From positions 1 to 43,979 of the forward strand of contig JAHWJI010000008.1 in the NCBI GenBank assembly GCA_019348495.1: DNA of 43,979 nt. Direction: 5' to 3'. The notes under the pieces are model-generated. The model was not told the origin of the DNA, did no database searches, and saw nothing but the letters and a program-made list of their open reading frames with translations. This document shows, piece by piece, positions 1 to 7,081 of this stretch. The position numbers and the translations under genes were made by a program. The stretch is from Actinomycetota bacterium. Lineage in GTDB: Bacteria; Actinomycetota; Acidimicrobiia; Acidimicrobiales; CADCSY01. Every line of letters begins with the position of its first letter. Position 1 is the stretch's first letter.

Positions 1-5
1 GGCAG

Positions 6-79
6 TGGGCGCTGAGGGACTCGAACCCCCGACCCCCTCCTTGTAAGGGAGGTGCTCTCGCCAACTGAGCTAAGCGCCC
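6..79 (-). tRNA. tRNA-Val (anticodon TAC)
   Basis: Read on the minus strand, the sequence folds as a complete cloverleaf. The acceptor stem pairs GGGCGCT (79-73) with AGCGCCC (13-7), and position 6 gives an A discriminator. The anticodon stem CCTCC/GGAGG encloses the loop CTTACAA, so the anticodon is TAC, which reads valine GTA codons. The T arm carries GGTTCGAGTCC. CCA is not encoded. It starts 31 bases after the stop codon of murA on the same strand, so it may be read through from that gene or have its own promoter inside the murA end. Confidence 0.95.
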
Positions 80-110
80 GGACACGCCGGCAGCGAGCCC
101 GAGGGCCAGC

Positions 111-1433
111 CTAGGACGGGGCCGGGGGGCCCTTCCTGTTGATGTGGAGCCCGAGCTCGGCGAACGCCTCCAACGGACGGTGGTAGCCGCGCTCGAGGTG
201 GTGCACGTCGTGGAGCAGCGACGGGCCCTCCGCCGCGGCGGCGGCGATCACGTAGCCGAAGCCGCCGCGGATGTCGGGCACGGTGATCTCCGCGCCTCGC
301 AGGGCCGACGGGCCCCGTACCACGGCCGAGTGCATGGCGGTGCTCTCGTTGAACCGGCAGTCCCGCCCGCCGAGGCAGGCGTCGAACAGCTCGATCTCGG
401 CCCCCATCTCCTGCAGGGCGGTCACGTAAGGGAAGCGGTCCTCGTAGACGGTCTCGTGCACCACCGACATGCCCTCACACTGGGAGAACAGCACCACGAG
501 CGGTGGCTGCCAGTCGGTCATGAACCCCGGGTGGGCGTCGGTCTGGACCACGGCCGTTCGCAGCCGCCCGGCCGACACCGCCAGCCAGTCGTCAGTGATC
601 TCGAATCGGGCCCCCATGCGGTGCAGCGTGGAGATGGCGGTGACCAGCCGGCCCTGGCCGCACCCGTACACCCGGACCGTTCCGCCGGTGACCAGGCCGG
701 CGACCAGGTAGCTGAAGGCTTCGATGCGGTCGCCGTCGAGTCGGTGCTCGCCTCCCCGCAGACGGTCGACCCCCTCGATCACGAAGCGACGGTCAGGGCG
801 GAGCTCGATGCGGGCGCCCATGCGCTGGAGGAACAGAGCCAGCTCGATGACCTCCGGTTCGACCGCCGAGTTCTCCACCACCGTGCGTCCCTCGGCCAGC
901 ACTGCGCTGAGCAGCACCGTCTCGGTGGCGCCCACGCTGGGGAAGGGCAGGCGGATGCGGGCCCCGTGCAGCCTGAGCGCCTTGGCCTCCAGGCCATCGG
1001 GGGTCATCAGCACCTCGGCTCCCATGGCCTCCAGGGCCGAGACGTGGAAGTCGAGGGGCCGGCTCCCGATGCGATCACCCCCCACCAGGGGCACGAACAC
1101 CTCACCCATGCGATGCAGCAGCGGGCCGACCAGGAGGATGGGGATGCGGTTCAGTCCCCCGTAGGACAGCGGCACCCGACCCGTGTGGATGCTGTCGGGC
1201 TCCACCACGACGGTGTCGCCCTCGACGTCCACCAGGCACCCGAGCGAACGCAGCATCTCGGCGGTGATCTCGATGTCGCCGATCTGCGGGCAGTTCCTGA
1301 CGGTGCTGGGGGAGTCTCCCATCACGGCTGCCACCATGTGCTTGGTGACGGCGTTCTTGGAGCCGCGCACGGTCACATCACCCTGGAGGGGACCGACAGG
1401 CTCGATGCTCCAGGACGGGGCGGCGTTCGACAT
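111..1433 (-). CDS. murA: UDP-N-acetylglucosamine 1-carboxyvinyltransferase (Asp-type MurA)
   Basis: Cytoplasmic EPSP-synthase-fold enzyme that transfers enolpyruvate from PEP to UDP-GlcNAc, the first committed step of peptidoglycan synthesis. The 440-residue protein keeps the family signatures: GSKNA with Lys26 (E. coli Lys22), SVGATET near residue 166, TDWQ with Asp307 (Asp305), and DIRGG with Arg389 (Arg397). The loop that normally reads GGCTIGARP reads GGDRIGSRP here, so the Cys that fosfomycin alkylates is Asp120 (codon GAT, 1074-1076). Asp at this site is known from mycobacteria and chlamydiae and gives fosfomycin insensitivity; that this protein is resistant is inference. ATG at 1433 begins MSNAAPSW, directly before the conserved fold; the upstream in-frame extension is Arg/Pro-rich and looks non-coding. 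The protein is rather diverged, so a second MurA elsewhere in the genome is possible. Confidence 0.9.
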   Translation of the reverse strand: MSNAAPSWSIEPVGPLQGDVTVRGSKNAVTKHMVAAVMGDSPSTVRNCPQIGDIEITAEMLRSLGCLVDVEGDTVVVEPDSIHTGRVPLSYGGLNRIPILLVGPLLHRMGEVFVPLVGGDRIGSRPLDFHVSALEAMGAEVLMTPDGLEAKALRLHGARIRLPFPSVGATETVLLSAVLAEGRTVVENSAVEPEVIELALFLQRMGARIELRPDRRFVIEGVDRLRGGEHRLDGDRIEAFSYLVAGLVTGGTVRVYGCGQGRLVTAISTLHRMGARFEITDDWLAVSAGRLRTAVVQTDAHPGFMTDWQPPLVVLFSQCEGMSVVHETVYEDRFPYVTALQEMGAEIELFDACLGGRDCRFNESTAMHSAVVRGPSALRGAEITVPDIRGGFGYVIAAAAAEGPSLLHDVHHLERGYHRPLEAFAELGLHINRKGPPAPS

Positions 1434-1509
1434 GTGGGGCCAGCCTAGAGTGCCCCGACCGCCCCGACCCCGCCTGCGGTGGAGGCCGGGACGAACGCGG
1501 GTCCCAGGC

Positions 1510-2040
1510 TCAGTCGGTCTTCGCTGTGGCCGACCGACCAGGACGGCCGGCGGGGTGGTCGCGAGCCCGGGCCAGGGCGACGAGGGCACTGGCCGCCTCG
1601 TGTTGGAGCTCGGGCAACTCCTCGCGGGGGAACCAGCCCACCTCCACGATCTCGGGGGAACAGGGCGTGGCCGCCGCCCCGTCGCCGTCCACCCGGGCCT
1701 GGTAGACGACGTCGACCCGCCGAGGACCGGGGTCTATGACCACCGCCGGCTCACCCACCAGCTCGACGGCCAGGCCGACCTCCTCGTTCGCCTCTCGTAT
1801 GGCGGCATCGGCCACCTCCTCGCCGCGGCTGGCCAATCCCCCGGGGAAACCCCACCGCTGCCGATAGGAGTGACGGACCAGTAGCAGAGCACCGTCGGCT
1901 CGCTCCACCACACAGATCGCCCCCACCGTGAACGACGGGCTCATGCGATGGACGATGAAGAGCCGGGACGATCGGGGCAGGCGCCGGTACATGCGCAGCA
2001 AGAGGAGGTGGGCCTTCGCCCGCAACCGGCTAGCGCCCAC
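1510..2040 (-). CDS. NUDIX hydrolase
   Basis: A small cytosolic pyrophosphohydrolase of the NUDIX superfamily, acting on a nucleoside diphosphate linked to some group. The Nudix box GX5EX7REUXEEXGU is perfect, running from GLASRGE through REANEEVGL. It is preceded by the usual beta strands (FTVGAICVV, ALLLVRHSY) and RWGFPGG. The substrate cannot be told from sequence. I chose GTG at 2040, which overlaps the end of the inositol-monophosphatase-family gene by 11 bases and keeps a basic N-terminal helix (LLLLRMYRRLPRSSR) typical of this actinobacterial subgroup. ATG at 1992 gives a 160-residue product and is an acceptable alternative; neither start has a strong Shine-Dalgarno sequence. The overlap suggests translation coupled to the upstream gene. 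Confidence 0.85.
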   Translation of the reverse strand: MGASRLRAKAHLLLLRMYRRLPRSSRLFIVHRMSPSFTVGAICVVERADGALLLVRHSYRQRWGFPGGLASRGEEVADAAIREANEEVGLAVELVGEPAVVIDPGPRRVDVVYQARVDGDGAAATPCSPEIVEVGWFPREELPELQHEAASALVALARARDHPAGRPGRSATAKTD

Positions 2041-2788
2041 GCCCGGCCTGACCGCCGTTGGCCCCCAGGATCTGGTCGAGCAACGCCGGGGTGGCTGCCG
2101 CCGTCGGCGAGCGCCGGGCACCGTGATCGAGCACCACCAGCTCCCGGCCCCCGACGTCGGCCACCGCTGCCCCAGCCTCCTGGCACACGAGCAACCCGCC
2201 CAGGTAGTCCCAGGGACCGAGGGCGGAGGGCGACGTGCTGGCGTAGCCATCGAGTCGACCGGCGCCCACGTAGCAGAGATCGAGAGCAGCGGCCCCGAGC
2301 GACCGGTACTGCGACCAGCCCCAGTGGATGGGAGGGAGCCCGGACACAGCCACGATGGCCTCGCCCATCTCCCCGCAGCCCGACGCTCGGATGGTCCTAC
2401 CGTCGCAGCGGGCGCCGCAACCCCGCACCGCCTCGAAGCGCTCTCCCGAGGCCTGGTTGACGACGACCGCAGCCAAGGGGCCGTTGCCGTCGACGGCGCA
2501 CAGGCTGGTGGCGTACCAAGGCAGACCGCGGCTGGCGTTGGTGGAGCCGTCGACCGGGTCGAGCGCCACCACCACGTCCCGCTCGGGGTGATGCGTCCCC
2601 GACTCCTCGCTGAGCACGCCCAGGCCGTGGCCGACCAGCACGGCGACGGCGGCGGCGTCAGCCACCACGTCGATGGCGTACTGACCGCTGCGCTCGGTGG
2701 ACGGTCGCCAGTCGTCGACGTCGGCCAGGCTTCGGTGGACCGCCCCGGCCGCCTCGTCCAACACGTCGAGGAGCACACGGGCGGTCAC
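2030..2788 (-). CDS. inositol monophosphatase family protein
   Basis: Metal-dependent sugar-phosphate phosphatase of the IMPase/FBPase/CysQ fold, about 252 residues. All three metal-binding signatures are visible: SEESG (the GEE motif), LDPVDGSTN (the DPIDGT motif) and WDYLGGLLVCQEAGA (the WDxAAG motif). Known members hydrolyse inositol-1-phosphate, 3'-phosphoadenosine phosphate, histidinol phosphate or fructose-1,6-bisphosphate; the sequence does not decide between them. I set the start at GTG 2788 (VTARVLLDVLDEAAG) because the further extension to 2842 is Arg/Pro-rich and runs toward the divergent gene at 2887. Its 3' end overlaps the NUDIX gene, so the two form a likely operon. Confidence 0.85.
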   Translation of the reverse strand: MTARVLLDVLDEAAGAVHRSLADVDDWRPSTERSGQYAIDVVADAAAVAVLVGHGLGVLSEESGTHHPERDVVVALDPVDGSTNASRGLPWYATSLCAVDGNGPLAAVVVNQASGERFEAVRGCGARCDGRTIRASGCGEMGEAIVAVSGLPPIHWGWSQYRSLGAAALDLCYVGAGRLDGYASTSPSALGPWDYLGGLLVCQEAGAAVADVGGRELVVLDHGARRSPTAAATPALLDQILGANGGQAGRGR

Positions 2789-2886
2789 CCGGGCGACGGT
2801 ACCTCCGGGACGCGCCGGCCAGGGCCGACGCGGACTCCTCACCGTGACTGCGGCCCAGCCGGGACGAGGCCGATACCCTCGCCTCC

Positions 2887-3456
2887 GTGGCCGTCATCGA
2901 TGTCCCCGGGTACGTGGCCGAGCTCAAGGACCACGCGGTGGACCACACGTTCCACGTGCACGACGAGCGCCACTTCGTGGAGACCTACTCGCTGCGCCAG
3001 GCCTGGGAGGTCGACCTGCACCCCGAGGAGGGCTGCGAGGGCCCCCTCGACCTGCACCTCTCCCTCGAGGTCGACCCCCGCGTGCTCCTCGCCTTCGAGG
3101 ACGCGGTGATCGCACTCGACGACGGCGACCACCCGCCGGACGAGTACCACTTCCCGCTCACGTTCACCTGGGCACTGCCACCCCTCCCCCAGGGACCCGA
3201 TCTGTTGCTGCTGGCCACCGAGCTGGCTGGGGTGGGGGGGCCCGACCTGCCGCTGGAGGCGTCGGCCATCGACTCCTACGCCTCGGCCACCGACGCACCC
3301 GAACGCAGCCTCACCGTCGTGGCCCGCCTCCAGGTGTCGCTGGCCCAGGTGCTCCAGGGTGAAGAGGCGCTGTGCGAGACGCTCGACCGCTGCCTGGCCG
3401 TGAGCCGCTTCCTGCTGGACCGGGCGCCGGCGTGGCTAGGGGAAGGGCTGAGTTAG
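2887..3456 (+). CDS. conserved-looking protein of unknown function
   Basis: A 189-residue soluble, acidic protein starting at GTG 2887. I do not recognise a family. It has alternating hydrophobic strands (DLHLSLEVDP, YHFPLTFTWALP, LTVVARLQVSLAQV), a His-rich early stretch (DHTFHVHDERHF) and no signal peptide or membrane segment. Codon usage has the expected high third-position GC and the reading frame is free of low-complexity shadows, so it is probably a real gene. It diverges from the inositol-monophosphatase-family gene with about 100 bases between them and is followed by two tRNAs. Confidence 0.7.
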   Translation: MAVIDVPGYVAELKDHAVDHTFHVHDERHFVETYSLRQAWEVDLHPEEGCEGPLDLHLSLEVDPRVLLAFEDAVIALDDGDHPPDEYHFPLTFTWALPPLPQGPDLLLLATELAGVGGPDLPLEASAIDSYASATDAPERSLTVVARLQVSLAQVLQGEEALCETLDRCLAVSRFLLDRAPAWLGEGLS

Positions 3457-3491
3457 CTCGGGCTCATCCGCTGCTAGCGTCCGAGGCGCGT

Positions 3492-3564
3492 TCCGGGGTA
3501 GCTCAATTGGCAGAGTGCCGGCCTGTTAAGCCGTTTGTTGTGGGTTCGAGTCCCACCCCCGGAG
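3492..3564 (+). tRNA. tRNA-Asn (anticodon GTT)
   Basis: Complete cloverleaf. Acceptor strands TCCGGGG (3492-3498) and CCCCGGA (3557-3563) pair, with a G discriminator at 3564. The anticodon stem GGC/GCC holds the loop CTGTTAA, giving anticodon GTT for asparagine. The T arm is GTGGGTTCGAGTCCCAC. CCA is not encoded; a short T-rich run (CTTTTCTTATC) follows. The next tRNA begins 33 bases downstream on the same strand, so the two are probably one transcript. Confidence 0.95.
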
Positions 3565-3596
3565 CTTTTCTTATCAGTTCAGAAGCTCGAACCTGC

Positions 3597-3672
3597 GGGC
3601 CCGTAGCTCAGTGGTCAGAGCGGGGGACTCATAATCCTTTGGTCGCAGGTTCGATCCCTGCCGGGCCCACCA
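3597..3672 (+). tRNA. tRNA with CAT anticodon (Ile2 or elongator Met)
   Basis: Complete cloverleaf: acceptor GGGCCCG (3597-3603) pairs with CGGGCCC (3662-3668), discriminator A at 3669, and genome-encoded CCA at 3670-3672. The anticodon loop CTCATAA gives anticodon CAT. The short D loop (AGCTCAGTGGTCAGAGC) and C4/C5 in the acceptor stem resemble E. coli tRNA-Ile2, whose C34 is converted to lysidine by TilS to read AUA. Elongator tRNA-Met normally has a longer D loop and different acceptor pairs. It lacks initiator features (the GGG/CCC anticodon stem pairs and unpaired position 1). I lean toward Ile2. Confidence 0.9.
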
Positions 3673-3703
3673 TGACCGTGACCGTCGGCCCGGTGGTCGG
3701 CCG

Positions 3704-4288
3704 ATGACCGGCGCCGGTGGCGTCCGTCTGGGACGATCCTCCATCGACGAGCGCGACCGGCGCCTGGCCGCCGCCCGCCGAGCCGAGCTGACCTACGACC
3801 ACGTCGGCTCCACCCTCCACCCCGAGCGCTTCCCGGGGCGAGCGCCCCGCAAGGTTCGGCGCACCCTGACCGGACTCGGTGACCACACCTTCATCACCGC
3901 CGCCGACGGCCTACGGGCATGGGTGCCCCAGCGCCACCTGGGTGCGGGCATACACCCGCCCCTGGCAGCTGTCGCGGTCGGCGAGACCCTGCTCGTGATC
4001 CTTGCCCTGGGCCCCGTCGAGGTGACGGCGCCCAACCGGGTCGTCTGGGTCTTCGACGAGCCCGACCGCTTCGGCTTCGCCTATGGGACCCTTCCGGGGC
4101 ACCCTGCATCCGGCGAAGAGGCGTTCATGGTGGAGCGGGTCGACCATGGCCGCCTGGACCTCAGTGTCACCGTCGACGCCACTCCCGCCACTCCCGCCGG
4201 GCGGGCCCTGGCGCCCCTGGTGGCCCAGGTCCAGCGCCAGGCCGTCAACCGCTACCTCCAGGGGCTGGCCATGCACATCCAAGGTTGA
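3704..4288 (+). CDS. DUF1990 family protein
   Basis: A 194-residue cytosolic protein matching DUF1990 by eye: an N-terminal TYDHVGSTLHPE segment, a central VWVFDEPDRFGFAYGTLPGHPASGEEAF block that is the family's hallmark, and a C-terminal QRQAVNRYLQGL helix. The family is widespread in actinobacteria and has no established biochemical role; the fold is thought to be START/polyketide-cyclase-like. ATG 3704 lies 32 bases after the CAT tRNA. The MFS transporter follows 58 bases downstream on the same strand and may be co-transcribed. Confidence 0.85.
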   Translation: MTGAGGVRLGRSSIDERDRRLAAARRAELTYDHVGSTLHPERFPGRAPRKVRRTLTGLGDHTFITAADGLRAWVPQRHLGAGIHPPLAAVAVGETLLVILALGPVEVTAPNRVVWVFDEPDRFGFAYGTLPGHPASGEEAFMVERVDHGRLDLSVTVDATPATPAGRALAPLVAQVQRQAVNRYLQGLAMHIQG

Positions 4289-4346
4289 CCCGGCCGGCGT
4301 CGTCGAGGATGCCCGCCGCCGTGCAGGACGCCCGTAGCCTCGCCGG

Positions 4347-5687
4347 GTGTCCGTGCGCCCCCCGACCACGCCGGCGACGTCCCTCGTCCGGACGGGGACG
4401 GCGCGCGCCGCCCTGGCGCAGCGCAGCTTCCGCATCGTGTTCCTGGGCTCCTTCGCCTCCAGCATCGGCACCTGGATGCAGACGGTCACCCTCGGGGCCT
4501 ACGCCCTCGAGCTGTCCGGGTCCCCCACCTTCCTCAGCCTGGTGCTCTTCGCCCAGCTCGGGCCCATGTTGGTGCTGTCGGTCGTGGGGGGCGCCCTGGC
4601 CGACGTGGTCGACCGGCGCCGCCTGCTCATCGCCGCCGAGATGCAGCAGTTGGGGGCATCGGCCGCCCTGGCTGTCCTGGTGGCCACCGGCGAGCCGTCC
4701 CGGGCCGCGCTGCTGGGCGTGGTCGCCCTCATCGGCATCGGCAGTGCCATCCACATGCCCACCTTCAGCGCCGTGCTCCCGACCCTGGTGGAACGCAAGG
4801 ACCTGGCCGGCGCCGTCTCGCTCAGCTCCACCCAGATGAACGTGGCCCGGGTGGTGGGCCCCGCCCTGGGCGGCCTGGCGTTCGCCGCCTTCGGAGCTGC
4901 GTCGGTGTTCGCCATCAACGCCGTCACCTACCTCTTCATCATCGGAGCCGTGGTGGCCGTGCGCATCCCGCCCGTGCAGGTCGCCCCTGGCGACGTCGCC
5001 TCGGGGTGGCGACGCCTGGCCGGCGGCTTCGCCGTGGCCCGCCGAGACCGACTGGTCCGGCGGTGCCTGGTGACCATGGCCGGGTTCGCCTTCTTGTGCA
5101 TGCCCTTCATCGGCCAGATGCCCACGATCGCCGGGCGCAACCTGGGCATCGATCCGTCCAGCACCGCCTACGGTCTCCTCTACACCTGCTTCGGCCTGGG
5201 GGCCGTCGTCGGCGCCGTGTCGATCGGGACGTTCCTGGCCGGTTGGCCCAGGCCCCACCTTGTGCGCCTCGGCCTGGTCGGATTCGCCATCTCCCTGGGC
5301 GTCTTCGCCACCCTGCGGTCGCCGGCGCCGGCCTACCCCGTGGCCCTCGTCGTGGGCTTCTTCTACTTCGCCATGGTCACGGCGCTGTCGGTGGTGCTCC
5401 AGGAACGACTGGCCGACGCCGTGCGGGGCCGGGTCATGGCCCTGTGGGTGATGGCCTTCGGCGGGACGATACCCCTCGGCCTCCTGGTCGCCGGACCCCT
5501 GGCCGAGCGTACGTCGATCAGCCTGGTCATGGGCTACGGGGTGGTGGCCGCCCTCGCCCTGGCTGTCTACGCCGAGCTCGACCGCGTGGGCGACGACGAG
5601 CGTGGCGACGCCGTCGTCCCGGCGCCGGCGTCCGTGGCACCAGCCGTGGCCCCGGACCCTCCCGCGCCACCACCGGGCTGCCCATGA
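4347..5687 (+). CDS. MFS transporter (DHA3/EntS-like exporter)
   Basis: A 446-residue inner-membrane protein with about 12 hydrophobic segments, of the MFS_3/transmembrane secretion effector type. Diagnostic features are FLGSFASSIGTWMQTVTLGAYALELSGSP in TM1 and its loop, GGALADVVDRRRLL as the loop 2-3 motif A, and PTLVERKDLAGAVSLSSTQMNVARVVGPALGG at TM5. Relatives export siderophores, macrolides or other small molecules by proton antiport; the substrate here is unknown. GTG 4347 is the only sensible start. The C-terminus is a short Pro/Ala-rich tail. The gene ends against a hairpin shared with the convergent murF. Confidence 0.88.
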   Translation: MSVRPPTTPATSLVRTGTARAALAQRSFRIVFLGSFASSIGTWMQTVTLGAYALELSGSPTFLSLVLFAQLGPMLVLSVVGGALADVVDRRRLLIAAEMQQLGASAALAVLVATGEPSRAALLGVVALIGIGSAIHMPTFSAVLPTLVERKDLAGAVSLSSTQMNVARVVGPALGGLAFAAFGAASVFAINAVTYLFIIGAVVAVRIPPVQVAPGDVASGWRRLAGGFAVARRDRLVRRCLVTMAGFAFLCMPFIGQMPTIAGRNLGIDPSSTAYGLLYTCFGLGAVVGAVSIGTFLAGWPRPHLVRLGLVGFAISLGVFATLRSPAPAYPVALVVGFFYFAMVTALSVVLQERLADAVRGRVMALWVMAFGGTIPLGLLVAGPLAERTSISLVMGYGVVAALALAVYAELDRVGDDERGDAVVPAPASVAPAVAPDPPAPPPGCP

Positions 5688-5716
5688 GGGGCATGCGGCT
5701 CACCAGGTCGGTTCGC

Positions 5717-5740
5717 GCTCCTGGAGGTCGATCCAGGAGC
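5717..5740. terminator. bidirectional hairpin terminator between MFS gene and murF
   Basis: A perfect 9-bp inverted repeat, GCTCCTGGA at 5717-5725 and TCCAGGAGC at 5732-5740, with a 6-base loop. It lies in the 83-base gap between two genes that end toward each other (stops at 5687 and 5771-5773). There is no T tract, which is common for actinobacterial terminators, so efficiency cannot be judged. Confidence 0.6.
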
Positions 5741-5770
5741 CGTCGGCGCCACGAAGCGCACCCGGCCCGG

Positions 5771-7081
5771 TCAGCCCGGCGCCGACAGGCGGGCCGCCAG
5801 GCGCTCCAGCCCCGCCACCCGGCTGCCCTTGACCAACACGGCGTCCCCCTCGCCCAGGGGTCCCAGCGCGGCCAGGGCCTCGTCGGGCCCGCCCACCACC
5901 TCACCGCCGTAGGCCGGCTCGCCCACCGCCACCACCCGGATGCCGAGCTCAGCCGCCAGGGCCGCCACCGCCCGGTGCTCCCGGGCCGACACGTCGCCCA
6001 GCTCGGCCATGGTCCCGAGCACGGCGATCCGGCGACCGGCGTCCAGCTCGGCCAGCGCCCGTAGGGCGCCGGCCACAGACACCGGGTTGGCGTTGTAGGC
6101 GTCGTTGAGGACCAGCGCCCCCGATGGCGAGCGGACCAGGTCCATCCGCCAGGGCGAGAGCGAAGCCCGGGCCAACCCGTCGGCCACCGCGGCCGGAGCG
6201 ACGTCACACGCCAGGGCACCCGCCGCCGCAGCCAGGGCGTTGGACACCTGGTGGCGCCCCCGGACCGAGAGGCGAACCTCTGCGTCGCCCCACGGTGAGC
6301 GCATGGTGAACGACGGTCGGAGCTCGTCGTCGAGGACCACGCCCTCGGCCGTCACCTCCGCTGCCGGCGCCAGGCCGAAGCGCAGCACCGACGCACTGGT
6401 CACCGCGGCCATGGCCGCCACCAGGGGGTCGTCGGCGTTGAGCACGGCGGTGCCACTGGCCGGCAGCGACTCGACCAGCTCGGCCTTGGCCCGGGCCACC
6501 TGCTGGAGCGTGCCGAAGGTCTGGGTGTGGACCAGGCCGACGTGGGTGACCACCCCGACGGTGGGCTGGGCCAGGTCGCACAACAAGCGGAGGTCGCCCG
6601 GCGCCCGGGCACCCATCTCCACCACCACCGCCTCGACGCCGTCGGGGGCGGCGAGGAGGGTGAGGGGGACGCCCAGCTCGTTGTTGAACGAGCCGGTGCT
6701 GGCCGACGTCAGCCAGCGGGCGCCGAGGGCCGCGGCCAGCAGGTCCTTCACCGAGGTCTTGCCCACCGAGCCGGTCACCGCCACCACCCGATCGCCCAGG
6801 CGGGAGCGGGCGTGGCGGCCGAGGGCGGCCAGCGCGGCCAGGGTGTCGTCGACCACCACGGCGGTGCCGTACCGGGGGGGGCGGTGGCTGAGGTAGGCCG
6901 GCGCGCCAGCGGCCAGGGCGTCGGGGATGAAGTCGTGGCCGTCGCGCCCGGCCACGACGGGCACGAACAGCTGGCCGTCACCGAGCCGGCGGGAGTCGAT
7001 GGCCACCCCATCCACCTCGACGTCGGCGCCGATGAGCTGGCCGCCCGTCACCCGGGCCACCTCGGAGGTCCACCACCGCAT
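5771..7081 (-). CDS. murF: UDP-N-acetylmuramoyl-tripeptide--D-alanyl-D-alanine ligase
   Basis: Cytoplasmic ATP-dependent Mur ligase that adds D-Ala-D-Ala to the UDP-MurNAc-tripeptide, the last soluble step of peptidoglycan precursor synthesis. The 436-residue protein shows the N-terminal UDP-binding region (GVAIDSRRLGDGQLFVPV), the P-loop VTGSVGKTSVKDL, the MurF signature SFNNELGVPLTLL, VVEMGARAPGDL, NADDP and LNDAYNANPVSVAGAL. Length and motif order are normal. It is not embedded in a dcw cluster here (no murE or mraY next to it). Its ATG (7081-7079) overlaps the ATG of ddl on the opposite strand, so its promoter must lie inside the ddl coding region. Confidence 0.95.
   Translation of the reverse strand: MRWWTSEVARVTGGQLIGADVEVDGVAIDSRRLGDGQLFVPVVAGRDGHDFIPDALAAGAPAYLSHRPPRYGTAVVVDDTLAALAALGRHARSRLGDRVVAVTGSVGKTSVKDLLAAALGARWLTSASTGSFNNELGVPLTLLAAPDGVEAVVVEMGARAPGDLRLLCDLAQPTVGVVTHVGLVHTQTFGTLQQVARAKAELVESLPASGTAVLNADDPLVAAMAAVTSASVLRFGLAPAAEVTAEGVVLDDELRPSFTMRSPWGDAEVRLSVRGRHQVSNALAAAAGALACDVAPAAVADGLARASLSPWRMDLVRSPSGALVLNDAYNANPVSVAGALRALAELDAGRRIAVLGTMAELGDVSAREHRAVAALAAELGIRVVAVGEPAYGGEVVGGPDEALAALGPLGEGDAVLVKGSRVAGLERLAARLSAPG

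Noticed and set aside
144-1448. 434-codon plus-strand frame over murA
   Set aside because: His/Gly/Arg-rich shadow; murA on the minus strand has all catalytic motifs.
1434-1589. N-terminal extension of murA
   Set aside because: The added 52 residues are Arg/Pro/Gly-rich and unlike any MurA; ATG 1433 gives the normal length.
3372-3707. 111-codon frame across the tRNA pair
   Set aside because: It reads through two complete tRNAs and has no protein-like features.
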